Made by a program: the position numbers and the translations under genes. The notes below the pieces were generated by a model that was given only the letters and a program-made list of their open reading frames with translations, made no database searches and was not told the origin of the DNA. 64,000 nucleotides of DNA, taken from positions 246,282-310,281 of the forward strand of contig NZ_FRAA01000002.1 of assembly GCF_900142205.1 (NCBI RefSeq). Direction: 5' to 3'. Source of the DNA: Reichenbachiella agariperforans. Its GTDB lineage: Bacteria > Bacteroidota > Bacteroidia > Cytophagales > Cyclobacteriaceae. This document shows positions 1-8,237 of this stretch, in pieces. Position 1 is the first letter of the stretch. The number at the start of each line of letters is the position of its first letter.

Positions 1-2
1 AA

Positions 3-377
3 AAAATCAGAGTCCCCCGACTATCCAGTGACCGAGATAGCTATACGGTCGTCATCACGCTAAAGCAAGACACCACCTATCTCGAAGAGCTAGAAGTCTA
101 CCCATTTCCCAGCGAAGAGATGTTCAAAGAAGCCATCCTAGCACTCGAACTACCTAACCAGTACGATATAGACAACATGCGCCGCAACACCAACCGCAGC
201 AACATCAGGAACTACTCCAACGGACTATCGATGGGTGCAGAAGGCAATCACCAGTACTACATGGCACAGCAGGCATCTGCCTACAACCACAAGTTCCAGC
301 CCAACTCCATCTCTCTACTCAATCCCTTCGCGTGGAACACCTTTATCAAGTCGCTCAAAAAACGAGAGAAAGAGTAG
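3..377 (+). CDS. C-terminal part of a carboxypeptidase-regulatory-like domain protein (5' end outside window)
   Basis: The frame is open from the window edge to a TAG at 375-377, so this is the 3' end of a longer gene. About 124 residues are visible. They begin in a beta-rich stretch with TYLEELEVYPFPSEE and end in a polar, Asn-rich tail (SLLNPFAWNTF, then a Lys/Glu-rich end). This pattern is familiar from the C-termini of small Bacteroidota secreted proteins that carry an N-terminal CarboxypepD_reg-like beta-sandwich, often annotated only as hypothetical. That identification is recall plus inference, because the diagnostic domain lies outside the window. Its stop is 16 bp before the lipB start, so the two may be co-transcribed. 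Confidence 0.55.
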   Translation, partial: KIRVPRLSSDRDSYTVVITLKQDTTYLEELEVYPFPSEEMFKEAILALELPNQYDIDNMRRNTNRSNIRNYSNGLSMGAEGNHQYYMAQQASAYNHKFQPNSISLLNPFAWNTFIKSLKKREKE

Positions 378-393
378 TCTTTTTAGCCACACC

Positions 394-1110
394 ATGAACC
401 ACTTGCTCAACAAACAGACGCAGTTCGTCGACCTAGGACTGATAGACTACCAAGAGGCCTGGGACTACCAAGAAAAACTGTTCAAAGAAACGGTTGATCT
501 CAAAATCCAAAACAGAAAACTACCTGCGACAGATCAAAACCCAACACCTAATTATCTGATCTTCTGCCAGCACCCACATGTCTATACACTCGGCAAATCA
601 GGGCGTGAAGAAAACTTGCTTCTAGATCAAGAAGGACTGGGACAGAAACACGCCACCTTCTACAAAATCAACCGTGGGGGAGACATCACCTATCATGGCC
701 CTGGACAGATCGTAGGCTACCCGATTTTGGACCTGGACAACTTCTTCACCGATATACACCAATACCTCCGACTACTCGAAGAAGCCGTCATCATGACCTG
801 TACGGACTATGGTGTCACGGCAGGAAGAATAGAAGGACTAACTGGGGTATGGATAGATGGAGATGATGAAACCAAGGCAAGGAAAATCTGTGCACTAGGC
901 GTGAAAGCCAGCCGATGGATCACGATGCACGGCTTTGCCTTCAATGTCAATACTGACCTCAACTACTTCGGCAATATTGTCCCCTGTGGAATCGATGACA
1001 AGGCCGTCACCTCTCTAGCCCAAGAACTCGGCAGACCACTCGACATCAAAGAAGTCGAGCTAAAAATAAAAGCACATTTGGCTGATTTGTTTGAGTTTGA
1101 GTGGGTGTAA
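394..1110 (+). CDS. lipB: octanoyl-[acyl-carrier-protein]:protein octanoyltransferase LipB
   Basis: LipB moves octanoate from acyl carrier protein to the lipoyl domains of 2-oxoacid dehydrogenases and GcvH in the cytoplasm, the first step of lipoate synthesis. The 238-residue protein has the family signature RGGDITYHGPGQ (residues 94-105), the catalytic lysine in KICALGV (about K164) and the catalytic cysteine in VPCGI (about C198), followed by VTSL. The frame stays open upstream to an ATG at 235, but that extension overlaps the preceding gene and is not LipB-like. The ATG at 394 starts 16 bp after that gene and gives the usual family length. lipA is not in this window. Confidence 0.95.
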   Translation: MNHLLNKQTQFVDLGLIDYQEAWDYQEKLFKETVDLKIQNRKLPATDQNPTPNYLIFCQHPHVYTLGKSGREENLLLDQEGLGQKHATFYKINRGGDITYHGPGQIVGYPILDLDNFFTDIHQYLRLLEEAVIMTCTDYGVTAGRIEGLTGVWIDGDDETKARKICALGVKASRWITMHGFAFNVNTDLNYFGNIVPCGIDDKAVTSLAQELGRPLDIKEVELKIKAHLADLFEFEWV

Positions 1111-1220
1111 GTAGCTTGCGCTTACAGCTAGTACCAGAAACTATGCTGGCCTGCAAGGACGATATGCCGTAAAATGATATAAAGGTGTACTGAATACGAT
1201 ACCTAAAGACAACTTTGCAT

Positions 1221-1253
1221 AGTAAACAGGTTACTTGAAGTAACCTGTTTACT
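1221..1253. repeat. 33-bp perfect inverted repeat, single-base centre
   Basis: Two 16-bp arms (AGTAAACAGGTTACTT and its exact complement) flank a central G at 1237. The repeat lies between lipB (plus) and a convergent minus-strand gene, so it could end transcription in both directions, but neither side has a long U run. The inner GGTTACTT word recurs in the palindromes near 20270, so it may instead belong to a dispersed palindromic family. Confidence 0.75.
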
Positions 1254-1288
1254 TCAAGTGATTAGCCTATGAGGCTGGCTCTCAGTTT

Positions 1289-2032
1289 TTATTCAGGCTC
1301 TATTGCAAGTTCGAATTTGTCGATATATTCAAGCGAAAAGCCTTGTTTAATCGGCATGAGCCAAATCGACTGGAGAGTTCTACCGACATTTCGCATGTAC
1401 CCAAAACCAATAACTTCTTGTTCATCCAGCTGAAATTTGAATTTTGCCACAACTTCTTCGCTATCCATGTAGTGATCTTCAAGCAGTTCAACTTCTGTTA
1501 TGCCGATGTTATTCAGCATACCTTCAAGTGACCCTCCAAATGATTCAGCCAAATTGAGAGTGTCTACCAGAATCTTCGCATTCATGAATGAAGTAGTTCT
1601 ATCGTTATTCTCATCAGTGTAAACTTCAAGGGAGCCATAGAATTGTTCAGTGCCTTGCGGTATAGAAGCAGAAGCCAGTTTTAGTTTTGATGGAGATTCG
1701 AAATTGATGGTTCCTATTTTTTGATTTATCCATTCTTGTTCGATTAGTTCTTTGTCTGTTGGTTGAGCAAGTATAACCCGTATTCCAACCGCCAACATCG
1801 CAAAAAGGGCAACTAATATTGAAATTTTGATCGCAGTATTTAAATGTTTGGTAAAGAAATATAGACCGTAACCAATCATTCCCCCCATTCCACCCAAGAT
1901 TGCGCTGAGTAAGGTGCTATTTAAACCTAGTGTTCTGGATAAATCTCCACCAAGGTTACCGAGCATTACGGCAGGAATGACAGTAAATACAGTCATCCAT
2001 ATTTGTTCCTTCTTATTTTCTTTCTTAACCAT
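1289..2032 (-). CDS. hypothetical membrane protein
   Basis: Predicted protein of 247 residues. The frame runs upstream to 2146, but that extension is Arg/Leu-rich and lies in a repeat-like segment. The start MVKKENKK at 2032 gives a better N-terminus. Two hydrophobic Gly-rich segments at about residues 13-60 and one at about 70-90 indicate two or three membrane helices. The soluble C-terminal half has two short beta-type blocks (residues about 105-240) and may face the periplasm. I recognise no family. It ends 36 bp from the 33-bp palindrome and sits in an island of poorly conserved genes. Confidence 0.6.
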   Translation of the reverse strand: MVKKENKKEQIWMTVFTVIPAVMLGNLGGDLSRTLGLNSTLLSAILGGMGGMIGYGLYFFTKHLNTAIKISILVALFAMLAVGIRVILAQPTDKELIEQEWINQKIGTINFESPSKLKLASASIPQGTEQFYGSLEVYTDENNDRTTSFMNAKILVDTLNLAESFGGSLEGMLNNIGITEVELLEDHYMDSEEVVAKFKFQLDEQEVIGFGYMRNVGRTLQSIWLMPIKQGFSLEYIDKFELAIEPE

Positions 2033-2159
2033 TTCGGTAATTGATGTCAACGCCTGTGTAAGACGATGTGCCCTCACAGTTTGATTAAGGCAGAAAGGTA
2101 ACCGATCCGCGCACAACCTCAAAAGTCTATTTAGCCGATAGCGCAAGTTTGGAGCGACA

Positions 2160-2280
2160 AAATAACCACGAATGCGTTAACGGTATTCTGGAGATTCCGC
2201 GAGGAGCGGTGGTACTGATTCTAGCATTGCTTCGAAAAGCTCGCATGGGCATTCATGTCTACACCTTGTTAGCACACTTA
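2160..2280 (-). repeat. attC-like long imperfect inverted repeat
   Basis: Read on the minus strand, one end carries GCTAACAAGGTGTA (2263-2276) and the other ATACCGTTAACGCA (about 2173-2186). The two ends are imperfect inverted complements about 75 bases apart, with smaller hairpin-forming GC-rich pieces between them. This arrangement (TAAC-containing box, variable middle, GTTA-containing box) resembles integron cassette recombination sites. No integrase is visible, so this is an inference from layout only. Confidence 0.35.
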
Positions 2281-2857
2281 TTTTTTGACAGTCATTTGGT
2301 TATAAGAGTATACAAATTTGTCATAAGAAATATGTGCAGCCATAAGTTCTAGGATTGTCACTGATTCTGCAACGGTTTTATTTTCAAATAACCCCCATTT
2401 ATAATACTTCTTTTTGGCTTCAATTGGAATGTTAAGCGAGGACTTCAAATTAAGGCTTTTCATAGTTATTTACTACGATACCAAAATGTTCCTTAGCGTT
2501 GCTTCTGAAATAGTTTTCCCCATCAAAGAAGTTCATTACTTGATTTGTGGAATGCGGGTTAAACAATTCACCATCTTCTGTTACCCCTCCTGAAGAGCTT
2601 ATTAGTTCATCGAAAAGTTGTAGTAGGTTACTAACCGTGGAGTCCATTAGGACTGTTGTAGAATCTTGAAATTTAAAAAGGCTATCAGAAGCCGTTAAGA
2701 CATGAATAGGTTGAAATAATGAAATGTCAGCATATGATTTTTTCAATCGTTCCTCTTCATTCACATATTCGAATAAGACAGAGTCTAATACAAAATAGTT
2801 TAACCCTAGCGATAAGAAGACTAGAGTTGCTAGTGATATTAAGATTTTTTTTGTCAT
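2278..2857 (-). pseudogene. orphan GldM-like N-terminal domain, apparently frameshifted
   Basis: Two overlapping frames read as one protein. The first, 2857-2450 (135 codons), starts with MTKKILIS and one membrane helix (residues 5-26), followed by a helical periplasmic region with ELISSSGG. The second, 2463-2278 (61 codons), contains YYKWGLFENKTVAESVTIL and ends in a lysine-rich tail. The order matches the GldM N-terminus: helix, a helical domain, a Gly-Gly turn, then a W/Y-x-x-F-x-x-x-x-x-A-x-x-x-L segment. One A fewer in the A run at about 2458-2461 would join the frames after NNYEK. The rest of GldM (Ig-like repeats) is absent and no gldKLN genes are nearby. It may be a decayed copy, a small diverged paralogue, or two separate small genes. 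The family call is from memory of GldM sequences. Confidence 0.45.
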
Positions 2858-2871
2858 TTGAAGTAAATGGG

Positions 2872-2904
2872 TGCTAACACGTGACACCATGTCACATATA
2901 CGCA
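2872..2904. repeat. hairpin with GTGACA/TGTCAC stem and TAAC-type ends
   Basis: The sequence TGCTAACACGTGACA, loop CCA, TGTCACATATACGCA forms an imperfect 15-bp stem whose inner 6 bp are perfect. It lies 14 bp upstream of the GldM-like start (minus strand). The outer TGCTAAC box matches the one near 2270, as if this gene were bracketed by the same type of site. Confidence 0.55.
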
Positions 2905-2988
2905 ATGTATCTTTGCTAAATCTAGTAGATTTTTTATGGTTGCCAAACCTTTGACTGCTACATGGGTGTAAATTTCTGTGGCTCGTAA

Positions 2989-3073
2989 CGAGTTGTGCCC
3001 CAGCAAGGTCGTAGAGTCCGTCCCTTCTCGTCTTAAAACAAGGGCTTTTCAATGATTTAGGGGGCAACATGCT
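2989..3073. repeat. third long imperfect inverted repeat of the island
   Basis: GTTGTGCCCC near 2991-3000 faces GGGGGCAAC near 3060-3068, with AGCA and TGCT extending the pairing on the inner and outer sides. About 60 bases separate the arms. It is similar in scale to the attC-like element at 2160-2280. Open frames that cross it are poor in coding character. Confidence 0.3.
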
Positions 3074-3078
3074 GAACT

Positions 3079-3199
3079 AAGCTTACCATAATCTCCATGT
3101 AAGCTTATGTGACTCTTCAGGTAAGCTTACATGAGCCTCTAGGTAAGCTTACCTGAGCCTCCAAGTAAGCTTACTTGACACCTGATGTAAGCTTACATC
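3079..3199. repeat. 22-bp tandem array of GTAAGCTTAC palindromes
   Basis: AAGCTTA occurs at 3079, 3101, 3123, 3145, 3167 and 3189, exactly 22 bp apart. The flanks differ between copies but stay symmetric: AGGT/ACCT around the fourth copy, CAAGT/ACTTG around the fifth, GATGT/ACATC around the sixth. The second copy keeps its pairing on the plus strand with two G-U pairs. Compensating changes suggest selection on the dyad itself, as a protein-binding array (22 bp is about two helical turns) or as RNA hairpins. Confidence 0.8.
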
Positions 3200-3459
3200 G
3201 GAGAGCAAGCAAAGGCCGGCGGATAGCACGGTGATTTTGTTCATCTCTCCAGCTCATTTATCAAAACCATCCTCCCATCCATCAAATCGGTTCATTCATC
3301 CTTTATCTAAGATTGACTTCCCTCCATTGTATATCATTGACCTTTAATCCATACAAGATCAAGGAGGCATCAACTTCGTTTGTTTTCGATAAAGCAAAAC
3401 AGGGCCGTGTGGGTTCAGAGAAAAATTAAAAAGCATCTACGTTATTTCAGTTCAGCTAT
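3200..3459 (+). other. non-coding leader region of the SusC gene
   Basis: These 260 bp separate the palindromic array from susC. I see no convincing gene, no exact TAnnTTTG promoter and no riboswitch-like fold. The last 80 bases are A/T-rich. The susCD promoter presumably lies here, but I cannot place it. Confidence 0.5.
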
Positions 3460-6400
3460 ATGGCACAAACTTTACAAAGAATTTTTACATCAATCACTCG
3501 AAGTAAGTCAAAGGGTATGCTCATAATGACCCTAGGCCTGCTCTGCCTTACCTTCTTAGGTTTCTCTTCCTATGCACAACAGTCCATTCTCTCAGGCAAG
3601 GTGATAGACGCATCCAATGATCTCCCCTTGTCCAACGTCAACATAAAGATCGAGGGCACTAGCATTGGTGCGGTGACGGACGAAAAGGGAGAATTTAGAC
3701 TACCCGCTGACAAGGGGTTGCCCTTCCTCATCACGGCGAGTTATATCGGGTATCAAGAGAAGTACATTTCGATCAACTCCTTCGATCCCTTGACCATCAG
3801 CATGCAAGAATCCGCGATTCAACTGGAGGAGATATTGGTATCTAGTGGATACGATACACGAAGGAAGAGTGAGTTTTCTGGATCTGTGTCGAGGGTCTCT
3901 ATGGATCAAATGCAAAATAGGCCGACCACTAGTTTTGATCAACTGTTGGGCGGGCAGGCGACAGGTGTTGACATTGTACAGTCCTCCAGTGTGCTCAACA
4001 ACGCGCCCGTCATGAGAGTGAGAGGCATCAACACGATCACCTCTGGTTTGTATCCATTGGTGGTGATCGATGGGGTCACTGTTTTTGTAGGATCCATCGG
4101 TGGGTTGATTGGTAACAATCCGCTTTCGGATATCAACCCCAATGATATCGAATCGATAGACGTATTGAAAGATGCCGCTGCGGCCGCTATCTATGGCTCT
4201 AGAGCTGCCAATGGCGTCATGGTCATCACCACCAAAAAAGGCCGTGGCAAGACAAAGGTCAATTATGACACTTGGTTTAGCGTCAGCACACCCTACAACC
4301 TGCCCGAGCTCCTCAGTGCCGAAGACTATGTGATGATCAAGAATGAAGCCATGGTAAATGCGGGCAAAGAACCCGGGTTTGCACTGATGCAAAATCCCGA
4401 TGGCAGCACAGTCGATACGAACTGGTATGATGTGGCCTACGAACCCGGGTTGTCACAAAGTCATCATGTAAGTATCTCTGGCGCACATGATTCTACACGG
4501 TATTACCTATCGATGGGCTATCTCAACCAAAACAGCTTTATAAAAACCAACAATTTTGAGCGCTTTTCGGCAAGAATCAACATAGATCATCAATTGAATA
4601 AAAGGATCAAGATTGGCACCAATGTCTCCATGAACAAGTCCAAAAATACTGCTCCAAATACAGGCGCTATTTCGAGTAACTCTATGTCCTCCTCTGCCTA
4701 CAATACCGAGTACATCACCAACGAAGGGCTGGGTAGGATGACATACGTATTGCCGCCAAACGTACCCGTCTACAACGAAGACGGCTCGTACAGCATCCAA
4801 AATGGCAACAGCGTAGGCTATGGTGCCAATGACCCCAGCCTGGTCGGTTCGATCAATGCATACAATCTCGCCGCTACCATCTACGAAGACAAAAACACCT
4901 CTGACAACAACTCACTGATAGGCAATGTATTTGGTGAACTCGAAGTATTGAAAAATTTGACTTTTAGAACCAGCCTAGGAGCCAACTTCTTACAAGCAGA
5001 AAACAAATCATTCCTGAATCCCTTGAATGGTGGCGGTGCATCTGCCAATGGAGTGGCCACCAATTCGACAACCAAATTCTCTCGCATCGACTTTGTCAAC
5101 TCCTTGATCTACCGTCTCAACATTCATGACAAACACGCCATCAACGCACTGGTAGGACATGAAAAAATTACAACGACCATCGACGGTTGGGGAGCACAAC
5201 AAAGCAACCTGACCGACCCGAGCTATACGCTCTACCAAGGCGTATACAAAAACATTTCCCCCTCGGGCAACCAATATGGCGTCAATGGGCTACTGTCCTA
5301 TTTCGCCTCTGTCAACTATGACTACAAAAAAAAATACCTCGTGAGTGTCAATTTCCGAAGAGACGGATTATCTGCATTAGCAGAAGACAACAAATATGGG
5401 AACTTCGGCAGTGGTTCGCTGGGATGGAATGTGGATCAGGAAAGTTTTTATAAAACGTCCGCACTGGCGACCGTCCTCAACAAACTAAAAATAAGAGGTA
5501 GTTATGGAATCGTAGGCAACAGCGAAATTGGCGACTATGCGTCCATCGGTACCTACAGCTCATCTACCTATGGTGGCTCCTCCACACTGGGCTACTCGCA
5601 GACTGCTAACCCAGATTTGAAATGGGAAAAAAGCACCAAGATGGACATTGGATTCAATGCCTCTTTGCTGAACAACAGGGTGAATATCGAATTTGATTAC
5701 TATAAAAACCTCGTAGACGGACTCATACTACAAGCCCCTCAGGCATTGTCGGCGGGCTTGCCCAACAATTATATCAACGCCAATGTTGGTAGCATGTACA
5801 ACAAAGGAATTGAATTGAACATCAGTGCGCTGATCATCAAGCAGTCTGATTTCGGATGGAATGCCAGTTTTAATCTATCTACCCTGGAGAACAAAGTGAC
5901 CGAGCTGGTCAGCGATGTGTTCGTTCCGAGTGTATTTGGTGTGCAAAACATGACCCGTGTAGGCTATTCGGTGGGGTCATTGTTTGCTGTTCCCTGTGCT
6001 GGTGTCAACCCAGACAACGGACAAATGATGTTCGTCAACAGTGAGGGCAATACGGTACAATACAATCATATCGGCTCCCCAAAATGGACATATCTCGATG
6101 GATCAGAAGCGCCTGCGATCGACAACTATAAGGATGGCGTGATCCAAGGGCCATCATTGCCGACTGTGTATGGAGGGATCAACAATTCCTTCACCTACAA
6201 AAACTTCGATTTGAACATCAACTTCACCTTTGTCGGGGGCAACAAGCTCTACAATGGCACCAGAGCCACCAATTCTGACCAAAGGTATTTCAACAATGGC
6301 ACCTTCATCAAAGACAGATGGACGACCCCTGGCCAAGTCACCGAAATCCAAAAGCTATATTATGGAGACAATGTATCAGCAGGGTTCTCCTTTAGCAGCA

Positions 6401-6663
6401 GTACCAAGGTAGAAAGTGGCGCCTATATGAAGTTGAAGAATCTTTCTTTGGGATACCATGTCCCTGTACACCATTCCTTTTTGAGCGGGACGATTGACAA
6501 TGCTTATCTATACGTCCAGTCCTCTAACGTATTTACCATCACCAATTACAGAGGCTCAGATCCTGAAATATCCATCAATGGAAACTCCATCAACTCAGGC
6601 AAAGACCAGAATGTCCCACCCACAGCTAGAGTTTTCACAGTCGGTCTGAACGTACAATTTTGA
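3460..6663 (+). CDS. SusC/RagA-family TonB-linked outer-membrane transporter
   Basis: Large TonB-dependent outer-membrane barrel that, with a SusD lipoprotein lid, imports oligosaccharides or peptides. The 1067 residues show a signal peptide (about 1-40, ending in SYAQ), a carboxypeptidase-regulatory-like domain (about 43-125, ISGKV- and DEKGEF-type motifs), a plug domain with the SusC signatures RGINTI, PLVVIDGV and SIDVLKDAAAAAIYGSRAANGV (about 190-265), and a barrel ending in an aromatic residue (NVQF). The signal peptide starts late because of a basic N-terminal extension. The susD partner follows 6 bp downstream. No glycoside hydrolase, peptidase, anti-sigma factor or hybrid sensor is adjacent, so the substrate cannot be inferred. 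Confidence 0.95.
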   Translation: MAQTLQRIFTSITRSKSKGMLIMTLGLLCLTFLGFSSYAQQSILSGKVIDASNDLPLSNVNIKIEGTSIGAVTDEKGEFRLPADKGLPFLITASYIGYQEKYISINSFDPLTISMQESAIQLEEILVSSGYDTRRKSEFSGSVSRVSMDQMQNRPTTSFDQLLGGQATGVDIVQSSSVLNNAPVMRVRGINTITSGLYPLVVIDGVTVFVGSIGGLIGNNPLSDINPNDIESIDVLKDAAAAAIYGSRAANGVMVITTKKGRGKTKVNYDTWFSVSTPYNLPELLSAEDYVMIKNEAMVNAGKEPGFALMQNPDGSTVDTNWYDVAYEPGLSQSHHVSISGAHDSTRYYLSMGYLNQNSFIKTNNFERFSARINIDHQLNKRIKIGTNVSMNKSKNTAPNTGAISSNSMSSSAYNTEYITNEGLGRMTYVLPPNVPVYNEDGSYSIQNGNSVGYGANDPSLVGSINAYNLAATIYEDKNTSDNNSLIGNVFGELEVLKNLTFRTSLGANFLQAENKSFLNPLNGGGASANGVATNSTTKFSRIDFVNSLIYRLNIHDKHAINALVGHEKITTTIDGWGAQQSNLTDPSYTLYQGVYKNISPSGNQYGVNGLLSYFASVNYDYKKKYLVSVNFRRDGLSALAEDNKYGNFGSGSLGWNVDQESFYKTSALATVLNKLKIRGSYGIVGNSEIGDYASIGTYSSSTYGGSSTLGYSQTANPDLKWEKSTKMDIGFNASLLNNRVNIEFDYYKNLVDGLILQAPQALSAGLPNNYINANVGSMYNKGIELNISALIIKQSDFGWNASFNLSTLENKVTELVSDVFVPSVFGVQNMTRVGYSVGSLFAVPCAGVNPDNGQMMFVNSEGNTVQYNHIGSPKWTYLDGSEAPAIDNYKDGVIQGPSLPTVYGGINNSFTYKNFDLNINFTFVGGNKLYNGTRATNSDQRYFNNGTFIKDRWTTPGQVTEIQKLYYGDNVSAGFSFSSSTKVESGAYMKLKNLSLGYHVPVHHSFLSGTIDNAYLYVQSSNVFTITNYRGSDPEISINGNSINSGKDQNVPPTARVFTVGLNVQF

Positions 6664-6669
6664 TACACT

Positions 6670-8166
6670 ATGAGCTTAACAGATAAAACAATGAATAGTA
6701 CATATAAGACAGGGTTCAATTGGAAAGTAATAGTTGTAAGCTTCATTCCCTTCTTGGGATTGTCTGCTTGCAACGATGATTTTTTGGACACTGTGCCTCA
6801 AACAGCCATTGAAGAATCCGAAGCTTTCAGTACGGAAGGAAAAATACTCGCTCAAGTCAATAACCTGTACAGACAACTGCAAAACCCGACCCTGTATGGT
6901 GGCAGATACATCGTCTTCAATGAACAGCGAGCAGATGAGTTTGGACAAAATGATGGCAATGCCGCAGCAGGATCGGCTGTCTGGAATCAAAGTGTCGCCT
7001 CTACCAATGACTTTGCCAACAACGTATGGTCGGCTGCCTATACCGCTATCAATTCCGCCAACATCCTCCTCAGTGCACTAGAAGATACGGACGTGATCAC
7101 AGAAGAAACAAAGGCATTTTATATGGCAGAGGCCAAATATGTAAGAGCGTTGAGTTACTTGTGTTTGGTACAGACCTACGCTCGGCCTTATACTTATGAT
7201 CCAGATGGATTGGGCGTACCGCTTCGCTTGTCGCCCATTAGAACCTCTGGACACAACAACCTCGCGCGAAGCACCGTCGCAGAAGTCTATGATCAAATCC
7301 TCCAAGACTTAGACGAAGCAGAAACGGAATTGCCAGAATCCTACCCCACAGCCTTGCTCAATACCTCTAGGGCGCACAAAGCTACCGCCATTGCTTTGAA
7401 ATCTAGGGTCTACCTGCTACAAGGGGACTACCCAAATGTCGTCTCGGAATCTTCAAAACTTGTCCCTAGCACCATGCCCTATCAGTATGTGACTAGCACG
7501 ATTACGCATGAGTTAGAAACCGATATCGCTACAGTGTTTGGTGGTAGCTATACAGGTCCAGAAGCCATATTCTCGATACCCTTTATTAATTCTACCACAG
7601 AAACACCCCCGACCCAGAGTTCGTTGGCTTTCAACTATCTAGGTCAACCCATCATATTCATGGCAGCCGCGGGCATAGCCAGTGATCCAGCACTCAACAG
7701 TCCAGAAGACAGTCGTTCCTTGCTCGTCACGACCAATGCCAATAACCAAAAAGTGTTAACAAAGTTCTCCATTACCGTTGCACCTTTTAGGGATTATGTA
7801 CCTGTCATTCGCTACGCCGAGATTATGCTAAACTATGCCGAAGCAGCAGCCAACACGGGCGATCTGACCCTAGGCGCACAACTCCTGCAAGCGGTAAGAA
7901 ACCGAGCCAACCCCAGCCATGTGTTTGCCGATGCAGCGGTCAATACTACTGACGCCTTGCTCAACACGATATGGAAAGAAAGGAGAATTGAGCTAGTCGG
8001 CGAAGGACACAGGTTGGGGGACTTACAGCGGAGAGGTCTTACGCTACCCGCAAAAGTAGGTGCGATCGGCACAGCTCCTGCTGTCAACCCAGGAGCCAGC
8101 AACTACATCTGGCCTATCCCTAGTGGAGAAAGCGCCACCAACAATCTGATCGTAGAGAACCCATGA
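6670..8166 (+). CDS. SusD/RagB-family nutrient-binding outer-membrane lipoprotein
   Basis: Surface lipoprotein that caps the SusC barrel and binds its ligand. The 498-residue product has a lipoprotein signal (lipobox LSAC, Cys at about residue 34), the N-terminal SusD motif DDFLDTVPQTA, TPR-like helical repeats, and the C-terminal signature (R-x-AE-x-x-LNYAEA, then WKERRIELVGEGHRLGDLQRRG). A second ATG at 6691 (MNSTYKTG) would give a more normal signal peptide and is an equally good start. Transcribed with the SusC gene upstream and closed by a strong terminator. Confidence 0.94.
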   Translation: MSLTDKTMNSTYKTGFNWKVIVVSFIPFLGLSACNDDFLDTVPQTAIEESEAFSTEGKILAQVNNLYRQLQNPTLYGGRYIVFNEQRADEFGQNDGNAAAGSAVWNQSVASTNDFANNVWSAAYTAINSANILLSALEDTDVITEETKAFYMAEAKYVRALSYLCLVQTYARPYTYDPDGLGVPLRLSPIRTSGHNNLARSTVAEVYDQILQDLDEAETELPESYPTALLNTSRAHKATAIALKSRVYLLQGDYPNVVSESSKLVPSTMPYQYVTSTITHELETDIATVFGGSYTGPEAIFSIPFINSTTETPPTQSSLAFNYLGQPIIFMAAAGIASDPALNSPEDSRSLLVTTNANNQKVLTKFSITVAPFRDYVPVIRYAEIMLNYAEAAANTGDLTLGAQLLQAVRNRANPSHVFADAAVNTTDALLNTIWKERRIELVGEGHRLGDLQRRGLTLPAKVGAIGTAPAVNPGASNYIWPIPSGESATNNLIVENP

Positions 8167-8184
8167 GTCTGAGCCTTACAAAAC

Positions 8185-8215
8185 AAAAAAGCCCTTCGAC
8201 GAAGGGCTTTTTCTA
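8185..8215 (+). terminator. intrinsic terminator of the susCD operon
   Basis: AAAAAGCCCTTC, loop GAC, GAAGGGCTTTTT: a perfect GC-rich stem followed by a T run, 18 bp after the susD stop. The A/T arms make it able to work in both directions, which would also serve the convergent NifU gene ending at 8238. Confidence 0.9.
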
Positions 8216-8237
8216 TTTTCTTTAAAGACAACTGATG

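Noticed and set aside
2858-3070. Long minus-strand open frame extending the GldM-like gene upstream to 3070 (MLPPKSLKSP...)
   Set aside because: The extension crosses two inverted repeats, lacks any domain and has irregular composition. A membrane-helix start at 2857 is more natural.
3101-3199. AAGCTT repeats as a cloning or linker artefact
   Set aside because: The copies differ in flanks in a compensating way, which a synthetic linker or assembly artefact would not produce.
3079-3199. CRISPR array
   Set aside because: The 22-bp period leaves no spacers of normal length, and no cas genes are nearby.
3700-4392. 230-codon minus-strand frame inside susC
   Set aside because: It is antisense to a clear SusC gene, rich in His/Asp/Arg as expected for a shadow frame, and has no recognisable domain.
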